Positions 27,075 through 36,800 of a stretch of 64,000 nucleotides of DNA are shown here, piece after piece; the stretch's first letter is position 1; each line of letters starts with the position of its first letter. Source of the stretch: Streptomyces sp. NBC_00576 (lineage in GTDB: Bacteria > Actinomycetota > Actinomycetes > Streptomycetales > Streptomycetaceae); assembly GCF_036345175.1 (NCBI RefSeq), contig NZ_CP107780.1:7812001-7876000 (forward strand), in the 5' to 3' direction. A model generated the notes under the pieces. The model ran no database searches. It saw only the letters and a list, made by a program, of their open reading frames with translations, and had not been told where the DNA came from. The position numbers and the translations under genes were made by a program.

Positions 27075-27205
27075 CGCCCGGCCCCGCCGTTGCCCCGGCG
27101 GGGCCGTTTGCGCGCGGAACCTCGTCCGCCTGCGGGCACGCCCGGGCCGGGGAGGGGCCTCCGCCCCGGCCGGCCGTGTCCCGGCCGTACGAACGGGCCT
27201 CGCGC

Positions 27206-28141
27206 TCACTCCATGGTGAGGACGATGCGCCCCTGGAACCCACCCTCGGTCATGTGCGCGTAAGCCTTCGCAGCATCCTGCAGCGGATAGGTCTTGGCCA
27301 CGCGCAACGCGAGGTCTCCCGCCGCGGCCAGGTCGGACAGCGTCGAAAGCATCGCCGCGTCCGGGCCGACCTGCGTCAGCAGCACCCGGATGTCCCGCTC
27401 GGCCTGGGGCAGGGCGTCGAGCCGTGTGGTCACGAACCTGCCGCCGTCCGCCACCGCCCCGATGAGGGCCTGCCCGAGCCTGGCCGTGTCCAGGACGGCG
27501 GCGACCCCTTCGGGACGCACCGCGCGGACGGCATCGACCAGTGGCTGCGACGCCGGTACGTACACATCCGCCCCCGCCACCGCGGTCGCGAACTCGCCGT
27601 CGGGGGAGAGGTCACTCGCGATGACCACAGCTCCCCGGCGCTTGGCCAGCTGCACCGCGTAGCCGCCGACCGCCCCCTCCGCGCCGGTGACGAGCACGGT
27701 CTGCCCTGCCTGGATGCCGAGCAGTTCGACGGATTGGGCCGCGGTCAGGCCGTTGAGGGGGATGGTGGCGGCGTGGGCGGGGTCGACACCTGCGGGCGCC
27801 GCGGCGATCGCCTGGGAAGGAACCACGATGTACTCGGCCTGACCCCGGTTCAGCCCCAGGGGCAAGCCGTGGCTGAACGCGATGACGCTCTGCCCCGGCG
27901 TCCAGTGGATACCCGGGCCGACAGCGTCGACAACGCCGGCGACATCCCAGCCGAGACCATAGGCGACGCCCTCCGGCGGAGCCGGGAAGTAGCCCCCGCT
28001 CCAGGCCGCCGCATCGGTCGGATTGAGCGTGGCCGCCTGGACCTTGATACGAGTCTCGCTCAGGCCCGGAACAGGCTTGTCGACCTCGGCGACCTCGACG
28101 ACGTCCGGGCCGCCGAGTGAGCGGTAAACGGCTGCGCGCAT
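27206..28141 (-). CDS. NADP-dependent quinone-oxidoreductase-type MDR protein
   Basis: A 311-residue MDR protein: MRAAVYRSLGGPDVVEVAEV start, GLGWDVAGVVDAVGPGIHW, and nucleotide loop VLVTGAEGAVGGYAVQLAKR. It has no zinc-ligand cluster, placing it with quinone/enone reductases. The ATG 28141 follows GGAGTACTC. It ends at the strong terminator shared with MerR. Its promoter (operator C at 28252-28271) is almost a copy of the one in front of the DJ-1 gene. It resembles the oxidoreductase at 23270-24205 in fold but is not a close duplicate. Confidence 0.87.
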   Translation of the reverse strand: MRAAVYRSLGGPDVVEVAEVDKPVPGLSETRIKVQAATLNPTDAAAWSGGYFPAPPEGVAYGLGWDVAGVVDAVGPGIHWTPGQSVIAFSHGLPLGLNRGQAEYIVVPSQAIAAAPAGVDPAHAATIPLNGLTAAQSVELLGIQAGQTVLVTGAEGAVGGYAVQLAKRRGAVVIASDLSPDGEFATAVAGADVYVPASQPLVDAVRAVRPEGVAAVLDTARLGQALIGAVADGGRFVTTRLDALPQAERDIRVLLTQVGPDAAMLSTLSDLAAAGDLALRVAKTYPLQDAAKAYAHMTEGGFQGRIVLTME

Positions 28142-28251
28142 GAGTACTCCATGTGTCGGTCGCACCTGCTCACAGCAGGCGCGGAAGATCTTTGACGTAG
28201 AGAGGTGACGTCCGTGGAGAGCTGCGGAGCGCCAACGGCAGCCACGCTAAA

Positions 28252-28271
28252 ACCTGACGCCAGCGTCAGGT
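28252..28271. promoter_or_regulatory. MerR-type operator C, upstream of the quinone oxidoreductase
   Basis: acctgacgccagcgtcaggt is an almost perfect inverted repeat. Read on the minus strand, the whole promoter from the -35-like TTGCAC to GTGGCTGC matches the DJ-1 promoter closely over about 45 bases. Confidence 0.65.
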
Positions 28272-28303
28272 GCAAGTCGGGTTGGGCCGCCGCAGGGCGG
28301 TGA

Positions 28304-28537
28304 TCAGCATCAGGTCCGGCGTCCGTCCGGCAGGATCTGCTGCCCGGGCTGCTCGCGGGTGATTTCCTCGAAGGCCGGAGCCCCGTCCCCGGCCGGTCCG
28401 GGACGATCATGCTGTCCGCGTGGGGACACCAGTTCAGCGTTGACACGGCTGCCGACCCGCGCGTCGGGCAGTTCATCGCCGCCTACGTCCAGGGCCCGCA
28501 GACCCCGAACCGGGAGCCCCGCGTACGGGCGGTCTGA
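28304..28537 (+). pseudogene. Orphan C-terminal protein fragment, unidentified
   Basis: This frame follows an in-frame stop, has no early start codon, and encodes DLLPGLLAGDFLEGRSPVPG followed by SAWGHQFSVDTAADPR and a tail ending at TGA 28535. The WGH segment resembles the catalytic-histidine end of alpha/beta hydrolases, but I cannot name a family. It may be the tail of a deleted gene. Confidence 0.3.
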
Positions 28538-28914
28538 CCGCGCCATGACGAACACCACGACACCACGACCGGCCTCGCCGGGATGGTGCCAGTGCCCCGA
28601 CCTTCGTTTCTCCGTCATTGACACCCCGTCGGCACGATCTTCGATGTCGGCAAACGAGGGCCCCTCTGTCGAATGCCCTCTTCCGCTTCCCCCTCATGCG
28701 GGGGTAGCCGGGCGGGACGGGTTGCGGTCATGGTGGGACCTGTTGAAAAGCTGTGTATCCCGGCCCCGGCCAGGACGCACTACTCGGTCCAGGGGCTGGG
28801 CCGGTCGGTCCTCTTCACGTTCCGACACGTTCCAAGGGCCGAGGCGCGAGACCCGCGCCGCCCCGTACAGCCACTGTGTGCAAGCGCGTTCGCACGCCCA
28901 GAGAGGCACTCCCG
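28538..28914. other. Upstream region of the PUFA-synthase-like gene set
   Basis: No gene is supported here. It should contain the promoter for the genes starting at 28915, but I see no clear -10/-35 pair, operator palindrome or attenuator. Confidence 0.45.
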
Positions 28915-30195
28915 ATGGATTTCTCCTATTCACCGCGTCTCGTCCGGCTCAAGGAAAGCGCTGTCAGTCTCGCTCAGAAGATCGAGGCCTACGAGGACGA
29001 GTGCGAGACGGCGGGCGGCCTCGGCCCCGAGAGCCGTGACGCCCTGCGCCGGATCGTGCTGGACAGCGGTCTGCAGGCGATGAACGCGCCTGTCGAGTGG
29101 GGTGGCGCCGGGCTGAACTGGACCGAACAGGTCACCGTGGAAGAGGAGTTGGGGACGCTCACCAACGGCCTGTGGGCGGCGGTGTGGCGCCCCACCGCCG
29201 CGGCACTGCTGGCCTCGACCCCCGAGCAGCGGGAGCGCTATCTGTTCCCGGAGAACCGCGGCGAGCGGTTCGGGGCGCGGGCCATCACCGAACCCGAGGC
29301 AGGCTCCGATCCCCGGCGGATCGCGACTGTGGCGGAACGCAGGCCCGGTGGGTACCGCATCACGGGCGAGAAGTGGTTCGTGACCATGGGCGATGTGGCC
29401 GACTACCTGATCGTGCTGGCCGTGGTGCAGCCCGACGGAGCTCCGACGATGTTCCTCGTCGACAAGGACACGCCCGGTGTACGGCTCCTCGAAACCCCGC
29501 GCTACTCCCACAACTTCGCCTTCGAGCACCCGCACTTCGCCCTCGACGGCGTCGAGGTCGGCGACGACGCCGTCCTCGGGTCGGTGGGCGACGGACTGGC
29601 GCTGGTCCAGGCGACGTTCTTCGAGGAACGGGTGCTGGTCGCGGCGCACGCGGTGGGTGCCGCCGAGCGTGCCCTGCGGCTGGCCGCGGACTGGGCGCGG
29701 GAGCGGGTGCAGGGCGGAAAGCCCATCATCAAGCACCAGTTGATCCAGGCCATGCTGGCGGACTCCGCGACGGACATCGCCGTCAACCGCATGCTGGTCC
29801 ACCGGGTCGCGTGGGACATCGACCAGGGTGGGGACCCCAAGACACTCAACGCGAAGGTGGCCATGGCCAAGGTGTCGGCCACGGAGGCCGCCGGACGGGT
29901 CGTGGACAGGGCGGTACAGATCTTCGGAGGGCGCGGATTCATCCGGGACAACCCGGTGGAGCGTCTCTACCGTGATGTGCGCGTCGACCGGATCTGGATG
30001 GGCACCTCCGAGGTCCAGCGGCTGATGATCGCCAACGAGATCGACAAACGGGGGCTGCCGGGACTGCTGCACTTCCCGGCGGCGGCCCCGGACGCGCCTG
30101 ATGCGGCGGAAACGGCGGAATCGGCGGTAACAGCGGTTACGTCGGTCTCCGCGGCCGACGCCGGCGAGGCGCTCCTCGAAGGAGCCTCCCGATGA
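28915..30195 (+). CDS. Acyl-CoA dehydrogenase family protein
   Basis: A 426-residue FAD protein: N-terminal helices, beta domain with RAITEPEAGSDPR and GEKWFVTMGD, and C-terminal helices with VQIFGGRGFIRDNPVERLYRD. The usual catalytic Glu before GTS is replaced by Met362 (IWMGTSEVQR). Glu237/Glu238 in FFEERVLVA sits where isovaleryl- and long-chain acyl-CoA dehydrogenases keep their alternative base, so activity is still plausible. A 25-residue Ala/Glu/Thr-rich tail is added. The ATG at 28915 is chosen from a longer frame by homology (MDFSYSPRLVRL). It starts the megasynthase gene set and overlaps the next gene by 4 bases. It may desaturate a precursor or the tethered product (inference). Confidence 0.88.
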   Translation: MDFSYSPRLVRLKESAVSLAQKIEAYEDECETAGGLGPESRDALRRIVLDSGLQAMNAPVEWGGAGLNWTEQVTVEEELGTLTNGLWAAVWRPTAAALLASTPEQRERYLFPENRGERFGARAITEPEAGSDPRRIATVAERRPGGYRITGEKWFVTMGDVADYLIVLAVVQPDGAPTMFLVDKDTPGVRLLETPRYSHNFAFEHPHFALDGVEVGDDAVLGSVGDGLALVQATFFEERVLVAAHAVGAAERALRLAADWARERVQGGKPIIKHQLIQAMLADSATDIAVNRMLVHRVAWDIDQGGDPKTLNAKVAMAKVSATEAAGRVVDRAVQIFGGRGFIRDNPVERLYRDVRVDRIWMGTSEVQRLMIANEIDKRGLPGLLHFPAAAPDAPDAAETAESAVTAVTSVSAADAGEALLEGASR

Positions 30196-31067
30196 GCGCG
30201 CCGGCCGTGGCGCGCCGGGACCCCGCGCGGGTGCTGCACGACGTCCTGGAGCCGTACCACGTGGTGCTGTACTACGCGCCCCAGGTCTACGAGGCCTTCC
30301 GGGGCGTCGGGTTGAGCGGCACCTGGCGTGGCTACTTCGGCGGACGCGCGGCACCGCTCGGCGCGGTCACCGCCCCCGCGGTCACCGCCGCGTTCTATCA
30401 CTTCCGGCCGAGTCTGGTCGCCGCGGCGGTCCCGGCGGTGTGGGAGACGGCGGCGCCCGAGAAGGTGCTGGCCGCGCGGCTGGCCGGGGTGGACGCGGCG
30501 CTGCGTGCGGTACTGGGCGACATGGTCGACGGGCCGGAACTCGCCGAGGCCGCGTCACTCGCGACGGACGCCGCCGGGGCGTGCACCGTGCCCGGGCGAC
30601 CGCTCGGTGCCGCGAACGCCGCCCTGGAACGGCCCACGGCAGCGCATCTGGCGCTGTGGCAGGCGGCGACCACACTGCGGGAGTTCCGCGGCGACGGGCA
30701 TGTCGCCGCGCTGACCCACGCCGGATTCGACGGTGTCGAGGCGCTGGTGAGCATCACCGCGGCCGGCGGCGAGGTCCGGGAGGACATCCAGGCCCGGCGC
30801 GGCTGGACCGACGAGGAGTGGGCCGAGGGCGAGCGAAGGCTGCGCGAGCGCGGTCTGCTGGACGCCGACGGGCAGCTCACCCCCGAGGGACGAGTGGCCC
30901 GGGGCACCGTGGAGGAGCTCACCGACCGGTTCGCCGCGGCGCCCTGGAACGCCCTGGGCCCGGCGCGCACCCGCCGGCTCCACGCGCTGCTCGGGCCGAT
31001 CGGCGAACGCGTCATCAACGGGCTCCGGTTGCCGCTGCCCGTACCCACGGACCCCTTCGACGGCTGA
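30192..31067 (+). CDS. SCO6745-family protein (winged-helix-like, unknown role)
   Basis: A 291-residue helical protein I recognise as the SCO6745 family: LEPYHVVLYYAPQVYEAFRG at the start, a central helical region, and a C-terminal MarR-like part (GWTDEEWAEGERRLRERGLL, then GQLTPEG). No catalytic motif is visible. Its ATG overlaps the acyl-CoA dehydrogenase stop (ATGA), so the two are translationally coupled. Members are widespread in actinobacteria without a settled function; here it may be a ligand-responsive or structural partner. Confidence 0.8.
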   Translation: MSAPAVARRDPARVLHDVLEPYHVVLYYAPQVYEAFRGVGLSGTWRGYFGGRAAPLGAVTAPAVTAAFYHFRPSLVAAAVPAVWETAAPEKVLAARLAGVDAALRAVLGDMVDGPELAEAASLATDAAGACTVPGRPLGAANAALERPTAAHLALWQAATTLREFRGDGHVAALTHAGFDGVEALVSITAAGGEVREDIQARRGWTDEEWAEGERRLRERGLLDADGQLTPEGRVARGTVEELTDRFAAAPWNALGPARTRRLHALLGPIGERVINGLRLPLPVPTDPFDG

Positions 31068-31125
31068 CCCGGGTACCACGCAGGTACCACCCAGGACCAC
31101 GTCCCCAACCCGCTTGGTGGAGCAC

Positions 31126-31740
31126 GTGACAGACCTGACCGACCTGAGCTCTCCCCACGCCCCGAGCGACCCGGCCGACCCGGCCGAACCCCTCGCGGAC
31201 GACTCGACCGACCCCACCGACCCACTCGGCGCACGTGCGCCGGGCGACTCCGTCGTCCTCGCGGACGGCGGGCAGGACCTACGGGAACTCCGGGACCTGC
31301 GGGACCGGATGGATCTGCGGCAGCTCGTCGACACGTACGCGTACGCCCTCGACCGGCGGACTGCGGAGCTGTTCGCGTCACTGTTCGACGAGGGGGGTGA
31401 ACTGGTGCTCGTACGGCCGGCCGGCAGCGGTCGGGCGCCCCTCGTGCTCGACGGGCGCGACGGCTGGGCGAGGGCGCTGGCCGTGCTGGAGCCGTGTCGT
31501 GTCACCACGCACTTCGTCGGCAACCACCTGGTCCGGCTCGCCGGGGACAGCGCGACCGGGGAGACGTACTGCCTGGCGCACGAGATCTACCCCGCCGACG
31601 GGCCGGACCGGATGCGGGTGCGGTCCATCCGCTACCGCGACACCTACCGCCGTACCAACGGTTCCTGGCTCTTCGCCCGCCGGGAGCTGACCATCGACTG
31701 GACCGAGGACCGCGTCCTCCGTTCCCCCTCCGGCCCTTAG
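31126..31740 (+). CDS. SnoaL-like / NTF2-fold protein with long acidic N-terminus
   Basis: A 204-residue protein. The first 60 residues are Asp/Pro-rich low complexity (DPADPAEPLADD). The folded part begins MDLRQLVDTYAYALDRRTAE and continues through VTTHFVGNHLV to RRTNGSWLFARRELTIDW, the SnoaL-like polyketide-cyclase fold. The GTG at 31126 is preferred for its GGTGGAG, though starts at 31114 and 31117 are also open. It lies between the SCO6745-type and PfaD genes, so it may cyclise, isomerise or bind the product (inference). Confidence 0.75.
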   Translation: MTDLTDLSSPHAPSDPADPAEPLADDSTDPTDPLGARAPGDSVVLADGGQDLRELRDLRDRMDLRQLVDTYAYALDRRTAELFASLFDEGGELVLVRPAGSGRAPLVLDGRDGWARALAVLEPCRVTTHFVGNHLVRLAGDSATGETYCLAHEIYPADGPDRMRVRSIRYRDTYRRTNGSWLFARRELTIDWTEDRVLRSPSGP

Positions 31741-31871
31741 GGCCGCCCACGACCGCCCGCGCCGCCCCGTACCGCTCCCCCCGGTCGGCGCGGGCCCCCG
31801 CTCACTCCCCAGCACCGCGGCTGCCACCGGCGCGCCGCGGCGGAACGACCCATGCCGGCGAAGGACGGAAC

Positions 31872-33527
31872 ATGGTTGCAGAGAGTGTGCTCACCGAAAG
31901 CGGCGCACCCACTCCGGGCGGAGGCGTCGCCGCCACCGCGCCGATCGACCCGTGGGCCCCCGACTTCGCGGGTGACGCCCTGGTGCGGCGCGCGCACCGC
32001 ATCAGAGAAGCCGCGCACATCGTGCAGGAACGATCCACCGGCCGGATGGGCCTGGCCCCCGGCACCGAGGCCGCCCGGACCCGGCTGGCCGCCGACGGTC
32101 TGCACCAGGTCCTCGGCACGCTGCCGCCGCTCTACCCGGAGTGGCTGGGCGATCCCTCGTTCTGCACCGCCCACGGGGTCCGATTCCCGTACGTCGGCGG
32201 TGAGATGGCCAACGGCATCGCGACCACCCGCATGGTCGTCGCGCTGGCCCGGGCCGATCTCATGGGGTTCTTCGGAGCCGGCGGACTGGACCACCAGGCC
32301 GTCGAAGGGGCCGTGACCGACCTCGCGGCGCGGCTCGGCGACCGACGCAACTGGGGAGTCAACCTGATCCACTCCCCGCAGGAACCGGAGTTGGAGGAAC
32401 GGGTGGCCGGCCTCCTCGTCACCCGGGGCGTGCCCGCCGTGTCGGCGTCCGCGTTCATGGCACTCACCCCCGCGGTGGTGCGCTGTGCCGTGGCGGGACT
32501 GACCACCGACCCGTCGGGTGTGATCGTCCGGCGTACCCGGATCTTCGCGAAGGTGTCGCGGCCCGAGGTCGCGGAGCAGTTCCTGTCGCCCGCCCCGCCG
32601 GCTGTCCTCCGGGTCCTCGTCGAGCGCGGCGAGATCACCGAACGGGAGGCCGACCTCGCGGCCCATGTGCCCGTGGCCGAGGATCTCACCGTGGAGGCCG
32701 ACAGCGGCGGCCACACCGACAACCGGCCACTGGGCGTACTCCTGCCCGTTCTGCTCGCGCTGCGCGCCGAACTCGCGGCGCGGCACGGCTACCGGGTGCC
32801 GCCGCGCGTGGGCGCGGCCGGCGGCCTGGGCACCCCGGAGGCGCTGGCCTCCGCGTACGCCATGGGCGCGGCGTACGTGGTCACCGGCTCCGTCAACCAG
32901 GTGGCCCTGGAGGCGGGGCTGTCCGACGAGGGCAAGGGCCTGCTCGGTCAGGCGGACGTCGCGGACGTCACCATGGCACCCGCGTCCGACATGTTCGAAC
33001 TCGGCGTCAAACTCCAGGTGTTGCGCCGGGGCACGATGTTCCCCGCGCGGGCCCACCAACTCTACGAGGTGTACCGGACCTGCGAGTCGCTGGAGGCGAT
33101 CCCCGAGGACGTCCGCGGCCGGCTGGAGCGCGATGTGCTGGGCGGCACCGTCGCCGAGCTGTGGAGCAGCACCCGGCAGTACTGGCAGGACCGCGATCCG
33201 GGACAGCTCGACCGGGCGGAGCGGGATCCCAAGCACCGTATGGCGTTGCTGTTCCGTTCCTATCTGGGGCAGTCGAGCCGCTGGGCGATCACTGGCGAGG
33301 CGGCCCGGCGCACCGACTACCAGATCTGGTGCGGTCCCGCGATGGGTGCCTTCAACCGCTGGACGAAGGGCAGTTTCCTCGCGCTGCCCGAGAACCGTTC
33401 CGTGGTCCAGATCGCGCTCAACCTCCTCGAAGGAGCCGCCGTGGTCACGCGCGCCCAGCAACTGCGCAGCCACGGCGTGCCATTGCCCACCGCCGCCTTC
33501 GCCTACCGGCCCCGGCCACTGGCCTGA
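31872..33527 (+). CDS. pfaD: PfaD-type FMN enoyl reductase of a PUFA-synthase-like system
   Basis: A 551-residue TIM-barrel protein of the nitronate-monooxygenase/PfaD family. Family signatures are YVGGEMANGIATTRMVVALA, GFFGAGG, the NWGVNLIHSP segment, EADSGGHTDNRPL with His281, and GAAYVVTGSVNQVALEAG. PfaD is the trans-acting enoyl reductase that reduces selected double bonds on ACP-bound chains. AAGGACGG precedes the ATG at 31872; a longer frame begins in the previous gene. It directly precedes the PfaA-like gene, with a 294-base gap of GC-rich short repeats. Identification is strong from both sequence and neighbours. Confidence 0.92.
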   Translation: MVAESVLTESGAPTPGGGVAATAPIDPWAPDFAGDALVRRAHRIREAAHIVQERSTGRMGLAPGTEAARTRLAADGLHQVLGTLPPLYPEWLGDPSFCTAHGVRFPYVGGEMANGIATTRMVVALARADLMGFFGAGGLDHQAVEGAVTDLAARLGDRRNWGVNLIHSPQEPELEERVAGLLVTRGVPAVSASAFMALTPAVVRCAVAGLTTDPSGVIVRRTRIFAKVSRPEVAEQFLSPAPPAVLRVLVERGEITEREADLAAHVPVAEDLTVEADSGGHTDNRPLGVLLPVLLALRAELAARHGYRVPPRVGAAGGLGTPEALASAYAMGAAYVVTGSVNQVALEAGLSDEGKGLLGQADVADVTMAPASDMFELGVKLQVLRRGTMFPARAHQLYEVYRTCESLEAIPEDVRGRLERDVLGGTVAELWSSTRQYWQDRDPGQLDRAERDPKHRMALLFRSYLGQSSRWAITGEAARRTDYQIWCGPAMGAFNRWTKGSFLALPENRSVVQIALNLLEGAAVVTRAQQLRSHGVPLPTAAFAYRPRPLA

Positions 33528-33821
33528 GCCCCCCGGCTCGCACACCGGCCCACCCGCCTCGGGCCAACTGCCCCGGGCCACCCGTCCGGGGCCACCCGCC
33601 TCGGCCAACCGTCCGGGGCACTCGCCTCGGGCCAACCGGCTCGGCTGCCGGATCCGGCAGTCCGCCGCACCGACCGGCCTCTCCTGAGTAGGCGGGGTCG
33701 GCTCCGGCTCCGGCTCCGGCTCCGGAGGCCGGCCCCGCCCAGCACTCGAACACCGTCGTATCGCCCGCATGCCGTTCCATACCGCCCGGCATCCCCCCAA
33801 TGCTGCAGACGGAGAACCCTC
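33528..33821. repeat. GC-rich tandem-repeat spacer between pfaD- and pfaA-like genes
   Basis: The gap carries degenerate repeats built on CCGCCTCGGGCCAAC and CCGTCCGGGGCCACC (about 33550-33650), then five GGCTCC units (33700-33725). No protein features are visible in any frame. The PfaA ribosome site (GGAGAACCCTC) lies at its end. Confidence 0.5.
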
Positions 33822-36800
33822 ATGACCGCACCGACCGCGTCATCCGGCCCCACCCCTTCCGCCCCGGCCGGCTCGTCCGGGCCGACCGGTTCCGCACCGG
33901 CCAGCTCGTCAGGCCCCACCGGTTCCGCGCCGGCCAGCTTGGACGGACCTATCGGTTCCGCGCTGGCCGGCTCGGACGGCCCCGCCGGGTTCGCTCCGGT
34001 CGCGTCGTCCGGCCTCGCCGGTTCCGCGTCGGCCGAGTCTTCCGGCCCCGCCGGTTTCGCCCCGGCCGAGTTGTCCGGGGCGACCGCTTCTGCGGCGGCC
34101 GGTTCGTCCGGCCTCGCCGGTTCCGTGGCGGTCGGCTCAACGGGGCCGACCGGATCAGCCCGGCAGAATCGCCCGCGTCACGTTCCCATCGCCGTCGTCG
34201 GTACCGCCGCGCTGACTCCCGGTGCCGCTGACGCCGAGGGGTTCTGGCGGAACGTTCTCACCGGACGGGACCTGATCACCGATGTGCCCGCCGACCACTG
34301 GCTCATCGAGGACTACTACGATCCCGATCCGGCCGCGCCGGACCGGACGTACGCCCGGCGCGGCGCGTTTCTTCCCGCGATCGACTTCGACCCGTCGGCG
34401 TACGGCATCCCGCCCAACGCGCTGCCCGCCACCGACACCACCCAGCTGCTCGCCCTCGCGGTCGCCGAACGGGTGCTGGCCGACGCGGGGTTGAGCGGAG
34501 CCGAGCGGTTCGACGGGGAGCGGACCGGGGTCATCCTGGGTACGGCCGCGCTGGAGCTCCTGCACACCATGAGCAACCGTATGCAGCGTCCGGTGTGGCT
34601 GAAGTCGCTGCGGGAGAGCGGTATTCCGGAGGAGCGGGCCCAGGACATCTGTGACCGGATCGCCGACCACTACGTGCCGTGGCAGGAGGAGTCCTTCCCC
34701 GGGGTGCTCAGCAATGTCGTCGCCGGGCGGATCGCCAGCCGTTTCGACCTGCACGGCTCCAACTACACCACGGACGCCGCCTGCGGCAGCTCCCTCGCCG
34801 CGGTGACCGCCGCCGCCAACGAACTCGCCGTCGGCACCGCGGACTTGATGATCACGGGGGGCGTCGACACCCTCAACGACATCTTGATGTACATGTGCTT
34901 CAGCAAGACCCCGGCTCTCTCGCGCTCCGGGGACTGTCGGCCGTTCTCCGACGCCGCCGACGGCACGATGCTCGGCGAGGCGCTGGTGATGTTCGCGCTG
35001 AAACGGCTCGACGACGCGGAACGCGACGGTGACCGGATCCATGCGGTGCTGCGCGGGATCGGCAGTTCCTCCGACGGCCGGGGAAGCGCCATCTACACGC
35101 CCGTACCCGCGGGGCAGGCGCGTGCGCTGCGGCGGGCCTACGTGTCCGCCGGGTACGGCCCCGAAACCGTCGAACTCGTCGAGGCGCACGGTACCGGGAC
35201 CACGGCCGGTGACGCCGCCGAGTTCACCGCACTGCGCACCGTGTTCCAGGAATCGGGCCGTACGGACGGCCAGTGGTGTGCGCTGGGTTCGGTGAAGTCG
35301 CAGATCGGGCACACCAAGTCGGCTGCGGGCGCGGCCGGGTTGCTCAAGGCGGTGATGGCGCTCCGGCACAAGGTACTGCCGCCCACGATCAAGGTGGAAC
35401 AGCCCAACCCCGCACTGGAGTTGGAGAACAGCCCGCTGTACCTGAACACCGAGGCCCGCCCCTGGGTGAAGGACGCGTCGCAGCCCCGCCGCGCCTCCGT
35501 GTCGAGCTTCGGGTTCGGTGGCACCAACTTCCATCTCACGCTGGAGGAGTACGTTCCCGCGCCAGGGGTGCGGTCCCGTCCGGTTCCCCCGGCCCGGACG
35601 GTGCCCACCGAACTGCTTGTCTTCGGGGCGTCCTCGGCGGAGGAACTCCTCACGCAGGCAAGGGAGTTGGCGGTAGAGGCCACGGACGGCACGTGGGCCG
35701 GAGCGGCGTTGGCGGCACAGCGGGCCTTCCGTCCGTCCGATCCGTACCGGCTCGCCCTGACCGCCACGGGTCCCGAGGAGCTCGCGAAGCGGCTGGAGTC
35801 GCTGGGCACACTGATCCGCCGCGATCCCGACCGCCCGCTGACCACGCCGGACGGTGTCACCTACCGCACCGGACCCACCGCGCCCGGCCGGACGGCCTTC
35901 CTCTTCTCCGGGCAGGGCAGCCAGTACACCGGTATGGGCGCCGACCTCGCCATCCATCTCCCCGGGGCCCGGGAGGCCTGGGACCGGGCGGCCGGGCATG
36001 AACCCGACGCCGAACTCCCTCTGCACCGGGTGGTGTTCCCGGTTCCCGCCTTCGCCGAGGAGAGCCGCGCCGCCCAACAGGACCTGCTCACCCGCACCGA
36101 GTGGGCGCAGCCGGCGCTCGCCGTGCAGAGCGTCGCACTGCTCGCCGTACTGCGTGCGGCGGGCGTCGAGCCCGACTGCGTCGCCGGGCACAGCTTCGGT
36201 GAGCTGGTCGCGCTGCACGCCGCCGGAGTCCTCGACGAGCAGGTGCTGCTGCGACTGGCCCGTAGGCGCGGGGAGTTGATGCGTGACGCGGGTAAGGAGC
36301 CGGGCGCCATGCTCGCGGTGATGGGGGTTTCGCGCGAGGACGTCGCCACGCTGCTCGACGGCTTCGAGGACACGGTGTGGGCCGCGAACGACAACGCTCC
36401 GGGCCAGGTGGTGCTGTCCGGACGGGCCGACGCCGTGGACCAGTTGGAGCGCAGGCTCGGGGCGCAGGGTGTCCCGGTCCGGCGACTGCGGGCGTCGGGC
36501 GCCTTCCACACTCCGCTGATGGCCGGTGCGGTCGAGCCGTTCACGGAGTTCCTGGACGACCTGGACCTGCGGGCGCCGAAGCTCGACGTGTACGGCAACG
36601 CCGACGCGGAACCGTACCCGGAGGACCCCGCGCTGATCCGGGAGCGGGTCGCCGGTCATCTGCTGTCACCGGTACGGTTCGTCGCCGGTGTCGAGGCGAT
36701 GTACCAGTCGGGGGTACGCACGTTCGTCGAGGTCGGGGCGGGGTCCACGCTGACCGGACTGACCGGGGAGATCCTCGACGGCCGGGAACACCTGGCCCTC

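Noticed and set aside
33528..33821. Possible CRISPR-like array in the repeat spacer
   Set aside because: Repeats are short, degenerate and without regular unique spacers, and no cas genes are present.
34155..36659. Long minus-strand frame opposite the PfaA KS-AT region
   Set aside because: No protein features; the plus strand carries intact KS and AT active sites.
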